Assembly: GCA_016717115.1 (NCBI GenBank)
Contig: JADKGE010000004.1
Span: 1 to 64,000 of the forward strand
DNA: 64,000 nt
Source: Actinomycetota bacterium
Lineage (GTDB): Bacteria; Actinomycetota; Actinomycetes; S36-B12
Reading direction: 5' to 3'
The position numbers and the translations under genes are program-made. How positions within the stretch are numbered: position 1 is the first letter of the stretch; every line of letters starts with the position of its first letter. The notes under the pieces were generated by a model, which worked only from the letters and a program-made list of their open reading frames with translations, did not search any database and was not told the DNA's origin. This document shows positions 27,347 through 35,025 of this stretch, piece by piece.

Positions 27347-27822
27347 GTCTGCGCTTCCTCGCGTGCGGTGGGGATGGTGAGGCCGCCGAGCCACCGCTGA
27401 GCCAGGTCGCGCAGGTCGCTCGTCTCCGTTGGGGTCAGTCCGGCGAAGGCGTCCTCGAGCATGGTGGCGCTGCGCTCGACCATCTCGGGCTGGTCGAACA
27501 GGCGCACGCGCTCGGTGATCTCGATTCGGGTGGTCCGAGCATCGTCCGGGTCGGTCACCAGATGGACGAAGCCACGTGCCTCCAGACCCAGAGCGATCTG
27601 CTTGATGTTCTGCCGCGAGCTCCCGTACTTCTCGGCAGCCTCGCTGAGCGACGGACTCCGGTCCGGGAACGCGTTCATCAGGACCGCGAGGAGGAGCCAC
27701 TGGCGCGTTGTCAGGCCGAGATCGGCCAGTTCCCGGTCGGTCCGCCTGGTCAGGTGCTGGACGATGATGAAGACCGATCCGAACAGCTCCGCCCGTGCTC
27801 TCAGCAACCCGGCGTCATCCAT
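27343..27822 (-). CDS. MarR-family transcriptional regulator
   Basis: A 159-residue winged-helix regulator. Residues about 40-105 form the DNA-binding domain: LGLTTRQWLLLAVLMNAFPD, SLSEAAEKYGSSRQNIKQIALGLEARGFV and the wing DPDDARTTRIEIT. The ATG at 27822 lies 1 nt from the inverted repeat at 27824-27841 and has no Shine-Dalgarno, so the transcript may be leaderless and autoregulated. It heads the operon with the membrane and DUF6544 genes and is divergent from a lipoprotein hydrolase. Confidence 0.9.
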   Translation of the reverse strand: MDDAGLLRARAELFGSVFIIVQHLTRRTDRELADLGLTTRQWLLLAVLMNAFPDRSPSLSEAAEKYGSSRQNIKQIALGLEARGFVHLVTDPDDARTTRIEITERVRLFDQPEMVERSATMLEDAFAGLTPTETSDLRDLAQRWLGGLTIPTAREEAQT

Positions 27823-27823
27823 A

Positions 27824-27841
27824 TAGGTAAGGTATTACCTA
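27824..27841. promoter_or_regulatory. Candidate MarR operator
   Basis: TAGGTAAGGTATTACCTA contains perfect 7-bp arms (TAGGTAA and TTACCTA) around 4 nt. It is an AT-rich island in GC-rich DNA directly before the marR start and 97 nt from the divergent lipoprotein gene. Size and position are typical of a MarR dimer site. Confidence 0.65.
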
Positions 27842-27937
27842 AAACGACACGTGTCAACAGGACGACGACTCCGTGGCCGACCACTGCTCGAGTGCCTCAC
27901 CCGACGAGGCATCGGGTCGGGCTCCGCTGTGCCTTCG

Positions 27938-29140
27938 ATGAAGACCGGTTCTCACCGATATCGTCGAGGCGTGCCTCTTGATCGCGGGTACCGAACCACG
28001 CCAGCCCATGCCGGGGCGGTTCTGCTGCTCGCCACCGCTGCGCTGGCCGCGTGCGCGACCTCGTCGAGCGCACCGGCACCGGCCCGTACGTCTGCGGTTC
28101 CGGTGTCGCCTCCGGCGCTGACGCGCTCCGTTGCCCACCTATCCACGGGCCTCGACCTGGCGTACGTGAGCACGGGTCCTTCAGACGGCCCAACGCTGCT
28201 GCTGCTCCATGGGCTGACCAACGATGCCGACGCATGGTCACGGGTCATGAGCGAAGTCTCCGATCGGATGCCCGGCCTTCGGATCGTCGCCATCGACCTG
28301 CGGGGGCACGGCCAATCATCCAAGCCCGCCGATCCCGCGGCATTCACCATTCCCTCCATGGCACGAGACGTCGTGGCCTTCATGGATGCGGTCGGCATCG
28401 AGCGGGCCAGCATCGCGGGCCACTCCATGGGCAGCCTGATCGCCCAGGACATCGCCCTGACCCACCCGGACCGGGTCGACAAGCTCGTGCTCATCTCCAG
28501 CACCGCGAATGCGCAGGGCGCACCGATCCTCGGCAGCTGGCTGCTCGACGACGTGATCCAGGGCCAGTGGCGAACCAGTCTCGCCGCTCAGGGTGTCGCG
28601 TGGCCCCAGCCCGCGCTGTCTCGCACGCCACTCGACGCCGACCCGGATGCCGTCGCTTGGATGCGGACCTACTGGAACGTCTATCCGCTGACGCCGGATC
28701 GTGACACCACCGACGGCGCGACACGTGCCGCCGGGCTGCCGCTGGCGACGTGGCTCGGGGCCACCGAAGGGATCATGGCGTTCGACCGCCGTCAGCAGTT
28801 GACGAGCCTCACGACGCCCGTACTGGTGCTCTGGGGCACGCAGGACGCGTTCTTCCTGAGGGCTGACCAAGACGTACTCATCACCGCCCTGCGTTCGGCG
28901 ACGCGGACGGGCGGGTCCTTCCGCTGGAAGCAGTACGGACGACTGCCCCTCCCCGCGGATGGGCTCCAGGCGGACGACATCGGCCACAACCTCACGTGGG
29001 ACGCGCCGGTGCCTGTCGCCGAGGACATCGCGTCCTTCCTGGAGAACGGCGAGCCGAGCGACACGGAGTGGTACGCCGACGCACCTTCGTCCAAGAAGGT
29101 CGTCGGGAAGCCAGGCGCCGCAACGATCGTGCGCAACTGA
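27938..29140 (+). CDS. Alpha/beta-hydrolase lipoprotein
   Basis: A 400-residue exported hydrolase. After a basic leader comes a hydrophobic segment and lipobox (LAAC near residue 39), then a flexible Ala/Pro/Ser linker. The fold elements are LLLLHGLTNDADAW (oxyanion hole), IDLRGHGQSSKP, the nucleophile elbow GHSMGS, the acid in LVLWGTQDAFF and a candidate His in DIGHNL. The ATG at 27938 gives a long n-region; a GTG at 27971 would give a more usual signal. It is divergent from the MarR gene and may share its operator. Substrate unknown. Confidence 0.82.
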   Translation: MKTGSHRYRRGVPLDRGYRTTPAHAGAVLLLATAALAACATSSSAPAPARTSAVPVSPPALTRSVAHLSTGLDLAYVSTGPSDGPTLLLLHGLTNDADAWSRVMSEVSDRMPGLRIVAIDLRGHGQSSKPADPAAFTIPSMARDVVAFMDAVGIERASIAGHSMGSLIAQDIALTHPDRVDKLVLISSTANAQGAPILGSWLLDDVIQGQWRTSLAAQGVAWPQPALSRTPLDADPDAVAWMRTYWNVYPLTPDRDTTDGATRAAGLPLATWLGATEGIMAFDRRQQLTSLTTPVLVLWGTQDAFFLRADQDVLITALRSATRTGGSFRWKQYGRLPLPADGLQADDIGHNLTWDAPVPVAEDIASFLENGEPSDTEWYADAPSSKKVVGKPGAATIVRN

Positions 29141-29182
29141 CGGTCCACGGGCCTCCACGGTCCTGCGTCGTCACGCCGAAGG

Positions 29183-29866
29183 TCAGCTCGGTACCGGCCC
29201 CTTGCTGCGCAAGCCGTCGATGAGGATGTCGAGTCCCTCTTCCAGCTCGGCCGCGCCGTCGTAGGAGGCAAGGGTCGATGCCAGGCCGCGAAGGTGAGGG
29301 AACTCCGCGATCGGGAGCCGGTGCAGGCCGAGGCGTAGGAGGTCATCGGTCTCCTCCGGATTGTCGACGAGTTCCTGCAGCTCGTTGAGGACATGGCCGT
29401 ACAGCAGGCCTTGGAAGGAGCGGTAGACGTGCAGGGCCTCTTGGTCGGAGAATCCGGCGCGAGTGAGGAGGTCGAGGGTGTCCTCGAGCGGCCGCAACGT
29501 GCCGAGCGGCCGCAGGGCCAGGGGCGTGGCGAGGGGGCGGGTGACCAGTAGCGGCACGACGTGGGGGTGGGCGATGGCGATGGCGCGGAAGGACCGGGCG
29601 AAGGTGCGCAGCTGGCCGGCCCAGTCGGGATCCGTGGGATCCAGACGGGCCTGCCCCATCACGAGCTCCACGACTCCGTCGAGGAGGGCGTTCTTGTTCT
29701 CCGCGTATCGGTACAGGGCCATGGGGTCGCGGCCGAGGGCCTGCCCTAGCCGCCGCATGGTGAGCCGGTCGGCACCGTCGCGGTCGATGATCTCCAGGGC
29801 CGCGCTCAGGACGAGCTCGCGGGTCAACGAGGTGGGGGGTGGACTCGTGCTTGTCGTCGCCGGCAC
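29183..29866 (-). CDS. TetR-family transcriptional regulator
   Basis: A 227-residue regulator. Residues about 13-60 form the TetR helix-turn-helix (LTRELVLSAALEIIDRDG, LTMRRLGQALGRDPMALYRYAENK). The C-terminal part (HVVPLLVTRPLATPLALRPL, ALHVYRSFQGLLYGHVLNEL) is the TetR_C-like ligand and dimer domain. It is divergent from the small DUF6131 gene; inverted repeats between them (29914-29938 and 29976-29992) are likely its operators. Confidence 0.9.
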   Translation of the reverse strand: MPATTSTSPPPTSLTRELVLSAALEIIDRDGADRLTMRRLGQALGRDPMALYRYAENKNALLDGVVELVMGQARLDPTDPDWAGQLRTFARSFRAIAIAHPHVVPLLVTRPLATPLALRPLGTLRPLEDTLDLLTRAGFSDQEALHVYRSFQGLLYGHVLNELQELVDNPEETDDLLRLGLHRLPIAEFPHLRGLASTLASYDGAAELEEGLDILIDGLRSKGPVPS

Positions 29867-29913
29867 GGCGATCGCCCTCCTTCATCATCGTCCTGGTGGC
29901 ACCTTGACTACTT

Positions 29914-29992
29914 CGTAGGACTCCACTGTAGTCCTACGTTGTTGACATGGAAAGGCGGAGCCGGTTATGGTGAATCTACGTCGTAGACCTAC
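29914..29992. promoter_or_regulatory. Divergent promoter region with TetR-type inverted repeats
   Basis: CGTAGGACT (29914-29922) and AGTCCTACG (29930-29938) are perfect 9-bp arms with a 7-nt spacer. A second cluster, CTACGTCGTAG (29976-29986) overlapping GTAGACCTAC (29983-29992), repeats the CTACG/CGTAG core. Between them lies TTGACA (29942-29947) with TATGGT (29966-29971) at an 18-nt spacing, a near-consensus promoter reading toward the DUF6131 gene. The repeats flank this promoter, so the TetR protein probably represses both directions. Confidence 0.65.
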
Positions 29993-30024
29993 GGCGTACA
30001 AGTCCTTCACCTGAGCGGAGCGCC

Positions 30025-30180
30025 ATGATCATCCTCGGCATCATTCTGGTCGTCATCGGGCTGGTCGCGAAGATCTCCATCCTGACCACCATCGGCGTCA
30101 TCCTCCTGATCGTGGGCGCTGTGCTCACCCTGCTCGGCGCGGTCGGCAAGCCGGTCGGCGGCCGTCGCTCCTACTACTGA
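30025..30180 (+). CDS. DUF6131-like small membrane protein
   Basis: A 51-residue protein, MIILGIILVVIGLVAKIS and onward, with two hydrophobic hairpin segments and a basic C-terminus (GGRRSYY). This pattern matches the DUF6131 family of small actinobacterial membrane proteins. The start has GAGCGGAG about 7 nt upstream. It lies just behind the TTGACA promoter and begins a run of small stress-type genes. Function unknown. Confidence 0.75.
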   Translation: MIILGIILVVIGLVAKISILTTIGVILLIVGAVLTLLGAVGKPVGGRRSYY

Positions 30181-30249
30181 TCCCACCGCGCCGCGGCACG
30201 TGAACGCCCTCCGTACGGAGGGACTCGCCCTCGATCAAAGGAATCCATC

Positions 30250-30404
30250 ATGGAATCGGCTTCAGCATCGTCGGGTGGATCCTCATGGCGGCCGGCGTGA
30301 TCGGCCTGATCCTGACGATGGTCGTGCTCACCCCCCGTCGTCGTCGCACCGTCACCGAGACGACCACGACTCCTGTCGTGGGCGTCGAGTACCAGGTCAT
30401 CTGA
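30250..30404 (+). pseudogene. Small membrane protein, frameshifted at the start codon
   Basis: From about 30253 one frame reads GIGFSIVGWILMAAGVIGLI and continues through VVLTPRRRRT to a stop at 30402-30404, a one-helix membrane protein with a basic then acidic tail. The only start, ATG 30250 behind AAAGGA, is one base out of frame: one extra G after ATG would give MGIGFSIVGW, the expected opening. No other in-frame start exists. Either one G has been lost in the assembly or the gene is dead. Confidence 0.6.
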
Positions 30405-30445
30405 CACATCCGCATCCTGAACTGACCATCGAAGTGAGGACGAAC

Positions 30446-30932
30446 ATGACTACCGCACCTGATCCCGCATCAACCCCCGATCCGCTGCCGATCGCCGATC
30501 CCGCCGCAACGCCGGACATCCCGACGACCCCGGAGCCGGTGGCGGTGCCCGACGTCTCGCCGACCGCCGGAGCCGCGGCCACATGGACGACGTCGGACTG
30601 GCTGGGCAAGGTCATCGTCGACCGTGACGGCCACAAGATCGGCAAGCTGCACGACGTCTACGTCGACGTCGAGACCGATGTGCCGCAGTTCGGCACCCGT
30701 CAAGGAGGGCTTCCTCGACCGCCACCTCACCTTCGTTCCGCTGGCCGGTGTCGCCGTCGGCCCTGACGAGCTTCGAGTCACCGTCCTCAAGGAACTGATC
30801 AAGTCCGCTCCCGACCTGGACCTGAGCGGGCAGGAGATGTCGCAGGCCGACGAGTCGGCCCTCTACCACCACTTCGAGATGAACTACACCGCGATCACCA
30901 GTGAGAGCGGGCGACGCCTCGCCAGAAGGTGA
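30446..30932 (+). pseudogene. PRC-barrel domain protein, one frameshift
   Basis: ATG 30446 follows GAGGACG. A Pro/Ala-rich N-terminal linker of about 50 residues precedes a PRC-barrel-like domain: WLGKVIVDRDGHKIGKLHDV and YVDVETDVPQFGT. One extra base in the CCC run at 30696-30698 shifts the frame; the next frame continues VKEGFLDRHLTFVPLAGVAV to the stop at 30932. Repaired length is about 161 residues. PRC-barrel proteins of this type are linked to stress and RNA metabolism, without a defined activity. It belongs to a run of small stress-type genes. Confidence 0.75.
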
Positions 30933-30964
30933 GACGCGCAGACCACCAACGGAAGGGAACCGAC

Positions 30965-31426
30965 ATGGACATCAACAGCGATCAGGCAAAGGGCAGAGTC
31001 AAGGAGGCCGCTGGCGACCTCACCGGCAACGACAAGCTCAAGAACGAGGGCAAGGCCGACCAGACCGCCGGTGACGCGAAGAAGCTTGTCCACGACGTGG
31101 CCGACAAGGCCGACGCACTCGTCGACAAGGTGAAGGACGCGGTCCACAAGGACGAATACCCACACCCCCTAGGGCGTCCGGGCCACGTGCGCGGGCGCCC
31201 TCGTGTTGCGGGTTCACGACGAGCACACAGAGGAGACCTCATGATGGCCACAACGCACGAGCCCGACCCTGATGACGCGGCCGACGACGAGCTGGCCGCG
31301 GAGCGCGCCGGCCAGTCGACAACGGTCGAGGAGGCGATGGACGCCGCCACGGACGAGGAAGGCTTCGTCGACGAGTCGGCCTACACGCCCAGTGCCGGCA
31401 TGCTGGACGACGACCCAGGCTCGTAG
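30965..31426 (+). CDS. CsbD-family stress protein, apparently read through into the next gene
   Basis: ATG 30965 follows GGAAGGGAACCGAC. Residues 1-60 are a typical CsbD protein (DQAKGRVKEAAGDLTGNDKL, GKADQTAGDAKKLVHDVADK), hydrophilic, helical and general-stress-related. The family normally ends here, but the frame runs on through a low-complexity Arg/Gly stretch and merges with the separate small gene at 31241. A TAG stop at 31170-31172 lies one base out of frame directly after CCCCC (31165-31169), and a hairpin follows it. One indel in that run is the simplest explanation, so the true gene probably ends at about 31172. Confidence 0.7.
   Translation: MDINSDQAKGRVKEAAGDLTGNDKLKNEGKADQTAGDAKKLVHDVADKADALVDKVKDAVHKDEYPHPLGRPGHVRGRPRVAGSRRAHRGDLMMATTHEPDPDDAADDELAAERAGQSTTVEEAMDAATDEEGFVDESAYTPSAGMLDDDPGS
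31171..31201 (+). terminator. Candidate terminator after CsbD
   Basis: AGGGCGTCC pairs with GGGCGCCCT across a 13-nt GC-rich loop with one G-T wobble. It begins at the out-of-frame TAG and supports an end of the CsbD gene here. Confidence 0.35.
31241..31426 (+). CDS. Small acidic protein
   Basis: A 61-residue acidic protein starting MMATTHEPDPDDAADDE. AGAGGAGACCTC immediately upstream is a strong ribosome-binding site, which argues for an independent gene although the frame is continuous with CsbD. It has no cysteines and no hydrophobic segment and is probably disordered. No family recognised. Confidence 0.5.
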   Translation: MMATTHEPDPDDAADDELAAERAGQSTTVEEAMDAATDEEGFVDESAYTPSAGMLDDDPGS

Positions 31427-31680
31427 AGTGCCGCCGTCGCAGAGCCGATGGGTTGCAGCAGATCGCGACCAGGGTCGGAGGCCCACCCAGATGGGGCACC
31501 TGTCGCATCAGACGATCGGACGGGCGTACGAACGACCCGCCGACCACCCGACGGTCCCCGCGCCTGAGCTGAATCACCACCTCGGTCACATCATCGGGTG
31601 ATGTGCGGTCACCACGTTCCTACCTACCGTCACTGACGTGGCCGGACACTCCGCTCGGCCCTAGGGACGAGGAGTCCGTC

Positions 31681-32373
31681 ATGACCATCACCACCACAGG
31701 CCTCACGCGAGCGGCGGGCGTCAGCGCCGCGGTCGCGGGGCTGCTCTTCATCGCCGTCCAGATCAACCACCCCACCATGGACGTGGATTCGGTCGCCACC
31801 ACCGAGTGGGTCGTGCGCAACTCGGCGAAGGTGGCCATGGCCGCGCTGGCGCTCGTCGGCATCACGGGCATGTATCTGCGTCAGGTCCGCCAGGTCGGCG
31901 TGCTGGGTCTCATCGGCTACCTGCTCTTCGGCGCGGGCTACCTGCTGATGTTCAGCTCCGAGGTCATCTCCGCGTATGTCCTCCCGGGGCTGGTGAGCCT
32001 GGCTCCCGGCTATGTCAACGACATCGTCGTCGCGGCCGCCGGTGGCACCCCCGTGGGAGACATCGGCGCGATGAGCACCGTGCTCGCCGTGGCTGGCGCG
32101 GGCTACATGGTCGGTGGCCTCATCTTCGGCATCGCCGTCTTCCGGGCACGCATCCTGGCCCGGTGGGCAGCGGCGCTCCTCGCCGTGGGCACCATCGCGA
32201 CCGCCTCGCTGGCCGTCCTGCCTGAGGCCTTCAACCGCCCGATGGCCGTCCCCGTCGGCCTCGCCCTGATCGGATTGGGCATCTCCCTGTGGCGCAACCC
32301 GCGCTCCCCGGCTGCCACGCTTGCCGGCGAGGGTGCCGCTCAGACCGTCGGCGTCGAGCACGCGACCGTCTGA
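31681..32373 (+). CDS. Multi-pass membrane protein
   Basis: A 230-residue integral membrane protein with six or seven hydrophobic segments, starting MTITTTGLTRAAGVSAAVAG. Segments include ALVGITGMYLRQVRQVGVLG, IGYLLFGAGYLLMFSSEVIS and GYMVGGLIFGIAVFRARILA. No catalytic or transport signature is visible. ATG 31681 is chosen over upstream starts because it follows GAGGAGTCCGTC. Its stop overlaps the next start (TGATGA), so it is coupled to the DUF2306 gene. The 254 nt upstream hold no recognisable gene. Confidence 0.75.
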   Translation: MTITTTGLTRAAGVSAAVAGLLFIAVQINHPTMDVDSVATTEWVVRNSAKVAMAALALVGITGMYLRQVRQVGVLGLIGYLLFGAGYLLMFSSEVISAYVLPGLVSLAPGYVNDIVVAAAGGTPVGDIGAMSTVLAVAGAGYMVGGLIFGIAVFRARILARWAAALLAVGTIATASLAVLPEAFNRPMAVPVGLALIGLGISLWRNPRSPAATLAGEGAAQTVGVEHATV

Positions 32374-33099
32374 TGACGACAAGTCGGACGACCGAGCTGC
32401 CGGGGCAACCGCCCCGGCAGCGTCAGCGGAGGAGCTGGCCTGTCCCTGCAGCCCTGCTGATTCTCAGCGTGGTTCCGTTGCTGGCCGGTGGGTTCAGGGT
32501 GGTGCAGCTGCTGGGTGGACCCGAGCTGATCCCCGCCGACGACCGGTTCGCGGGCTTCCCGCTCCCTCTGGTGGCCCACCTGGTCGGCGCCTGCGTGTAC
32601 GTGATCGTCGGTGCCTTCCAGTTCGTGCCGCGGCTCCGTCGACAGCATCGTGGCTGGCACCGGAAATGCCGGTCGGGTTCTGGCCGTTGGCGGACTGCTC
32701 GTCGCCGGCTCCGCGCTCTGGGTGACCTTGTTCTACGCGGCGAAGCCCGGCACGGGCGCGCTCTTGTACGTATTGCGATTGGTGTTCGCCTCTGCGATGG
32801 CGGCCTGCCTGGTCCTCGGCGTCACCACGATCCGGCACGGCGACGTCGCTGGGCACCGCGCCTGGATGATCCGCGCCTACGCCATCGGCCTGGCCGCGGG
32901 GACGCAGGCCTTCACGGGAGGCATCGGAGGTGCGCTGTTCGGCACCGACGCACTGCAGATGGACCTCGCCATGGGATCGGCGTGGGTGATCAACCTCGCG
33001 GTCGCGGAGTGGGTCATCCGCCGTCAGAACGGCTCTGGGTCACCCCGGCGGTCCGTCCGCGCCGGCCGACGTCCCGAACCTGCGGGAGCATCGTCGTGA
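32373..33099 (+). pseudogene. DUF2306-type membrane protein, one frameshift
   Basis: ATG 32373 overlaps the previous stop. The first frame encodes the family's N-terminal part: PLLAGGFRVVQLLGG and LVAHLVGACVYVIVGAFQFV, with the conserved HRGWHR motif. One extra A in AAA (32664-32666) shifts the frame. The second frame continues NAGRVLAVGGLLVAGSALWV, LRLVFASAMAACLVLG, RHGDVAGHRAWMIRAYAIGL and ends at 33099. The paired His motifs (QHRGWHR and HRAWM) are typical of DUF2306 proteins, which may bind haem, though this is not established. Repaired length is about 242 residues. Confidence 0.78.
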
Positions 33100-33356
33100 C
33101 GCCGAAAGATCACCGGACCTACCAGATGCGCGTCATCGGGCATCTCGATGATCGCTGGTCGACCTGGTTCGGGGAGTTCACCATCGCCCGATGCAGCGAC
33201 GGAACATGCACGCTCACCGGCCCGGTGACCGACCAGGCGCAGCTGCACGGCGTCCTCGCCCGGCTTCGCGACATCGGCACCACGCTCGTCTCGTTGAGCA
33301 CGATCGACAGCGATGACGAGGGGGGTGACGGCACAAGCGCCAACTGGTCGGCATAG
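33096..33356 (+). CDS. Small conserved protein of unknown function
   Basis: An 86-residue soluble protein. The GTG at 33096 overlaps the DUF2306 stop by 4 nt, so it is coupled to it. The core YQMRVIGHLDDRWSTWFGEF, CTLTGPVTDQAQLHGVLARLRDIG recurs in many small actinobacterial proteins, always without an assigned function. The pattern (beta strands, then a Q-x-x-LHG-x-L helix) suggests a compact alpha/beta domain. Confidence 0.7.
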   Translation: MTPKDHRTYQMRVIGHLDDRWSTWFGEFTIARCSDGTCTLTGPVTDQAQLHGVLARLRDIGTTLVSLSTIDSDDEGGDGTSANWSA

Positions 33357-33383
33357 GGGCGACGGGGGTGTGATGCTTGTCGG

Positions 33384-34907
33384 GTGGCCACTTTCGAACT
33401 CGATGACGCCGACGGCACCTGGGGAGCCGGCACCCTGAACCGTCCACGGGGCCTCCTCGACGCCATCCCCGAGGGGTTCATCCTCTGCGATACGAGCCTG
33501 AGGGTGGTGGACGTCAACGATGAAGCGTTGGAGCTGCTAGGCATCGGACGCGACCAGGTCGTGGGTTTGCCTCTGCCGCTGAACGCATGGGACGCCGTTC
33601 GGGAGGACGGCTCACGGCTGGCTCCCGAGGACCACGCGGCCGCGATCGCGTTGTCTACGCAGGAGGACTTCGGAAACGTTGTGATGGGCCTTCGCACGCC
33701 GGATCGGGGCTGGCGATGGCTCTCCGCCGATGCCTGCTTGCTCATGGACGGCGACCAGGTCGACGGCGTTGCGGTGTCGTTCACTGACATCACCATCCGG
33801 CGAGCCGAGCGCCGTGCCCTGTCGTGCCTCGGCCAGTCGAACAAGGTGCTCGTGACGGCAACGAGCGAGGCTGAGCTCATCGGCGGCGCGTGCGACACCA
33901 TCGTGCAGGCCGGCCACTACGCCCTTGCCTGGCTTGGGGTCGGAAACGACGACTCGAAGCGCAGCATCACGATCCTGGGATACTCCGGGTACACGGAGAG
34001 CCTCATCGAGGAGGACCTGTCCTGGTCGACCGACCACAGCACGGGCCTCGGCCCGGTCGGCGTTGCCTTGCAGACGGGCGAGGTCCAGGTGGACAACGAC
34101 CTGGAGTTCAGGGCCAGCCACAGTGCCGAGCCGCAACCCGCCCTGCGGTCGACTTTCGCCTCGATGATCGCGATCCCCTTGACCGACCACCTGCGCCCGG
34201 CGACCGTGCTGACGATCTACAGCTGGGACCCGCAAGCCTTCGACGGGCCGGCGGTTGCCCTGCTGACGGAGATGGCCGGTGACCTCGGGTACGGAATCAC
34301 CAAGCACCGCGACGCCGTGCGTCTCGAGGAGGCACTCGACGGAACTCTCGCCGTGATCGCGCGCATGACCGAAACCCGCGATCCCTACACGGCCGGGCAT
34401 CAGCGTCGCGTCGGGGCCCTGAGCGCGGCGATTGCCGAACGACTCGGACTGGCGCCCGCCGAGGTCGAGGGGGTGAGGCGCGGCGCTCAGGTGCACGACG
34501 TGGGCAAGCTAGGAGTCGCTGCCGAGATTCTCTCGCGCCCGGGCAGGCTCGACGATCTCGAGTTCGCCCTCGTAAAGCGCCACTGCGCACTGGGAGCGGA
34601 CATCTTGCGCCAGGCCGATCTTCCATGGCCCCTCGCCGAGATCGCAGAGCAACACCATGAACGTATGGATGGATCCGGCTACCCGGCGGGCTTGCGGGCA
34701 GAGCAGATCATCCTCCCGGCGCGCATCGTGGCCGTCGCCGACGTCGTCGAGGCGATGGCGCACCACCGGCCCTATCGTCCCGCCTTGGGGCTCGATGCGG
34801 CCCTCTCGGAGGTGACAGAACGCTCGGGGGTGCTGTTCGACCGTGACGTGGTCGAGGCGTGCCTTGCCGAGTTCGAAGCAGGGTTCGCGTTCGACGACGA
34901 CGCCTGA
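33384..34907 (+). CDS. PAS-GAF-HD-GYP protein, putative cyclic-di-GMP phosphodiesterase
   Basis: A 507-residue soluble signalling protein. Residues about 20-145 form a PAS domain (LLDAIPEGFILCDTSLRVVD, WLSADACLLMDGDQVDGVAV). Residues about 155-310 resemble a GAF domain. Residues about 318-495 form an HD-GYP domain: TRDPYTAGHQRRVGALS, VHDVGKLGVA, HHERMDGSGYPAGL and ARIVAVADVVEAM. The metal-binding His/Asp set and the GYP-type segment are complete, so hydrolysis of cyclic di-GMP is plausible. The GTG start (33384) is assumed; the ribosome-binding site is weak. It ends a co-directional run and converges with a secreted protein. Confidence 0.88.
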   Translation: MATFELDDADGTWGAGTLNRPRGLLDAIPEGFILCDTSLRVVDVNDEALELLGIGRDQVVGLPLPLNAWDAVREDGSRLAPEDHAAAIALSTQEDFGNVVMGLRTPDRGWRWLSADACLLMDGDQVDGVAVSFTDITIRRAERRALSCLGQSNKVLVTATSEAELIGGACDTIVQAGHYALAWLGVGNDDSKRSITILGYSGYTESLIEEDLSWSTDHSTGLGPVGVALQTGEVQVDNDLEFRASHSAEPQPALRSTFASMIAIPLTDHLRPATVLTIYSWDPQAFDGPAVALLTEMAGDLGYGITKHRDAVRLEEALDGTLAVIARMTETRDPYTAGHQRRVGALSAAIAERLGLAPAEVEGVRRGAQVHDVGKLGVAAEILSRPGRLDDLEFALVKRHCALGADILRQADLPWPLAEIAEQHHERMDGSGYPAGLRAEQIILPARIVAVADVVEAMAHHRPYRPALGLDAALSEVTERSGVLFDRDVVEACLAEFEAGFAFDDDA

Positions 34908-35025
34908 CGCGCTCAGATGAGTCCGTCGGACTGCCGGAAAGAGGGCATGATCGTTCCCACGTAGACGCGGTTCGGCAGAGGGTAGGGAAGCGGTCCACCA
35001 CCGCCGCGTCACGTTCGTCTCGCCG

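Noticed and set aside
31493..31603. 36-codon open frame MGHLSHQTIGRAYERPADHP between the acidic small gene and the membrane gene
   Set aside because: No ribosome-binding site and no family pattern; too little to support a gene.
34920..34932. Short dyad AGTCC-GTC-GGACT between the convergent HD-GYP and PLA2-like genes
   Set aside because: Five-base-pair arms with a 3-nt loop and no T-tract; such dyads are expected by chance in this composition.
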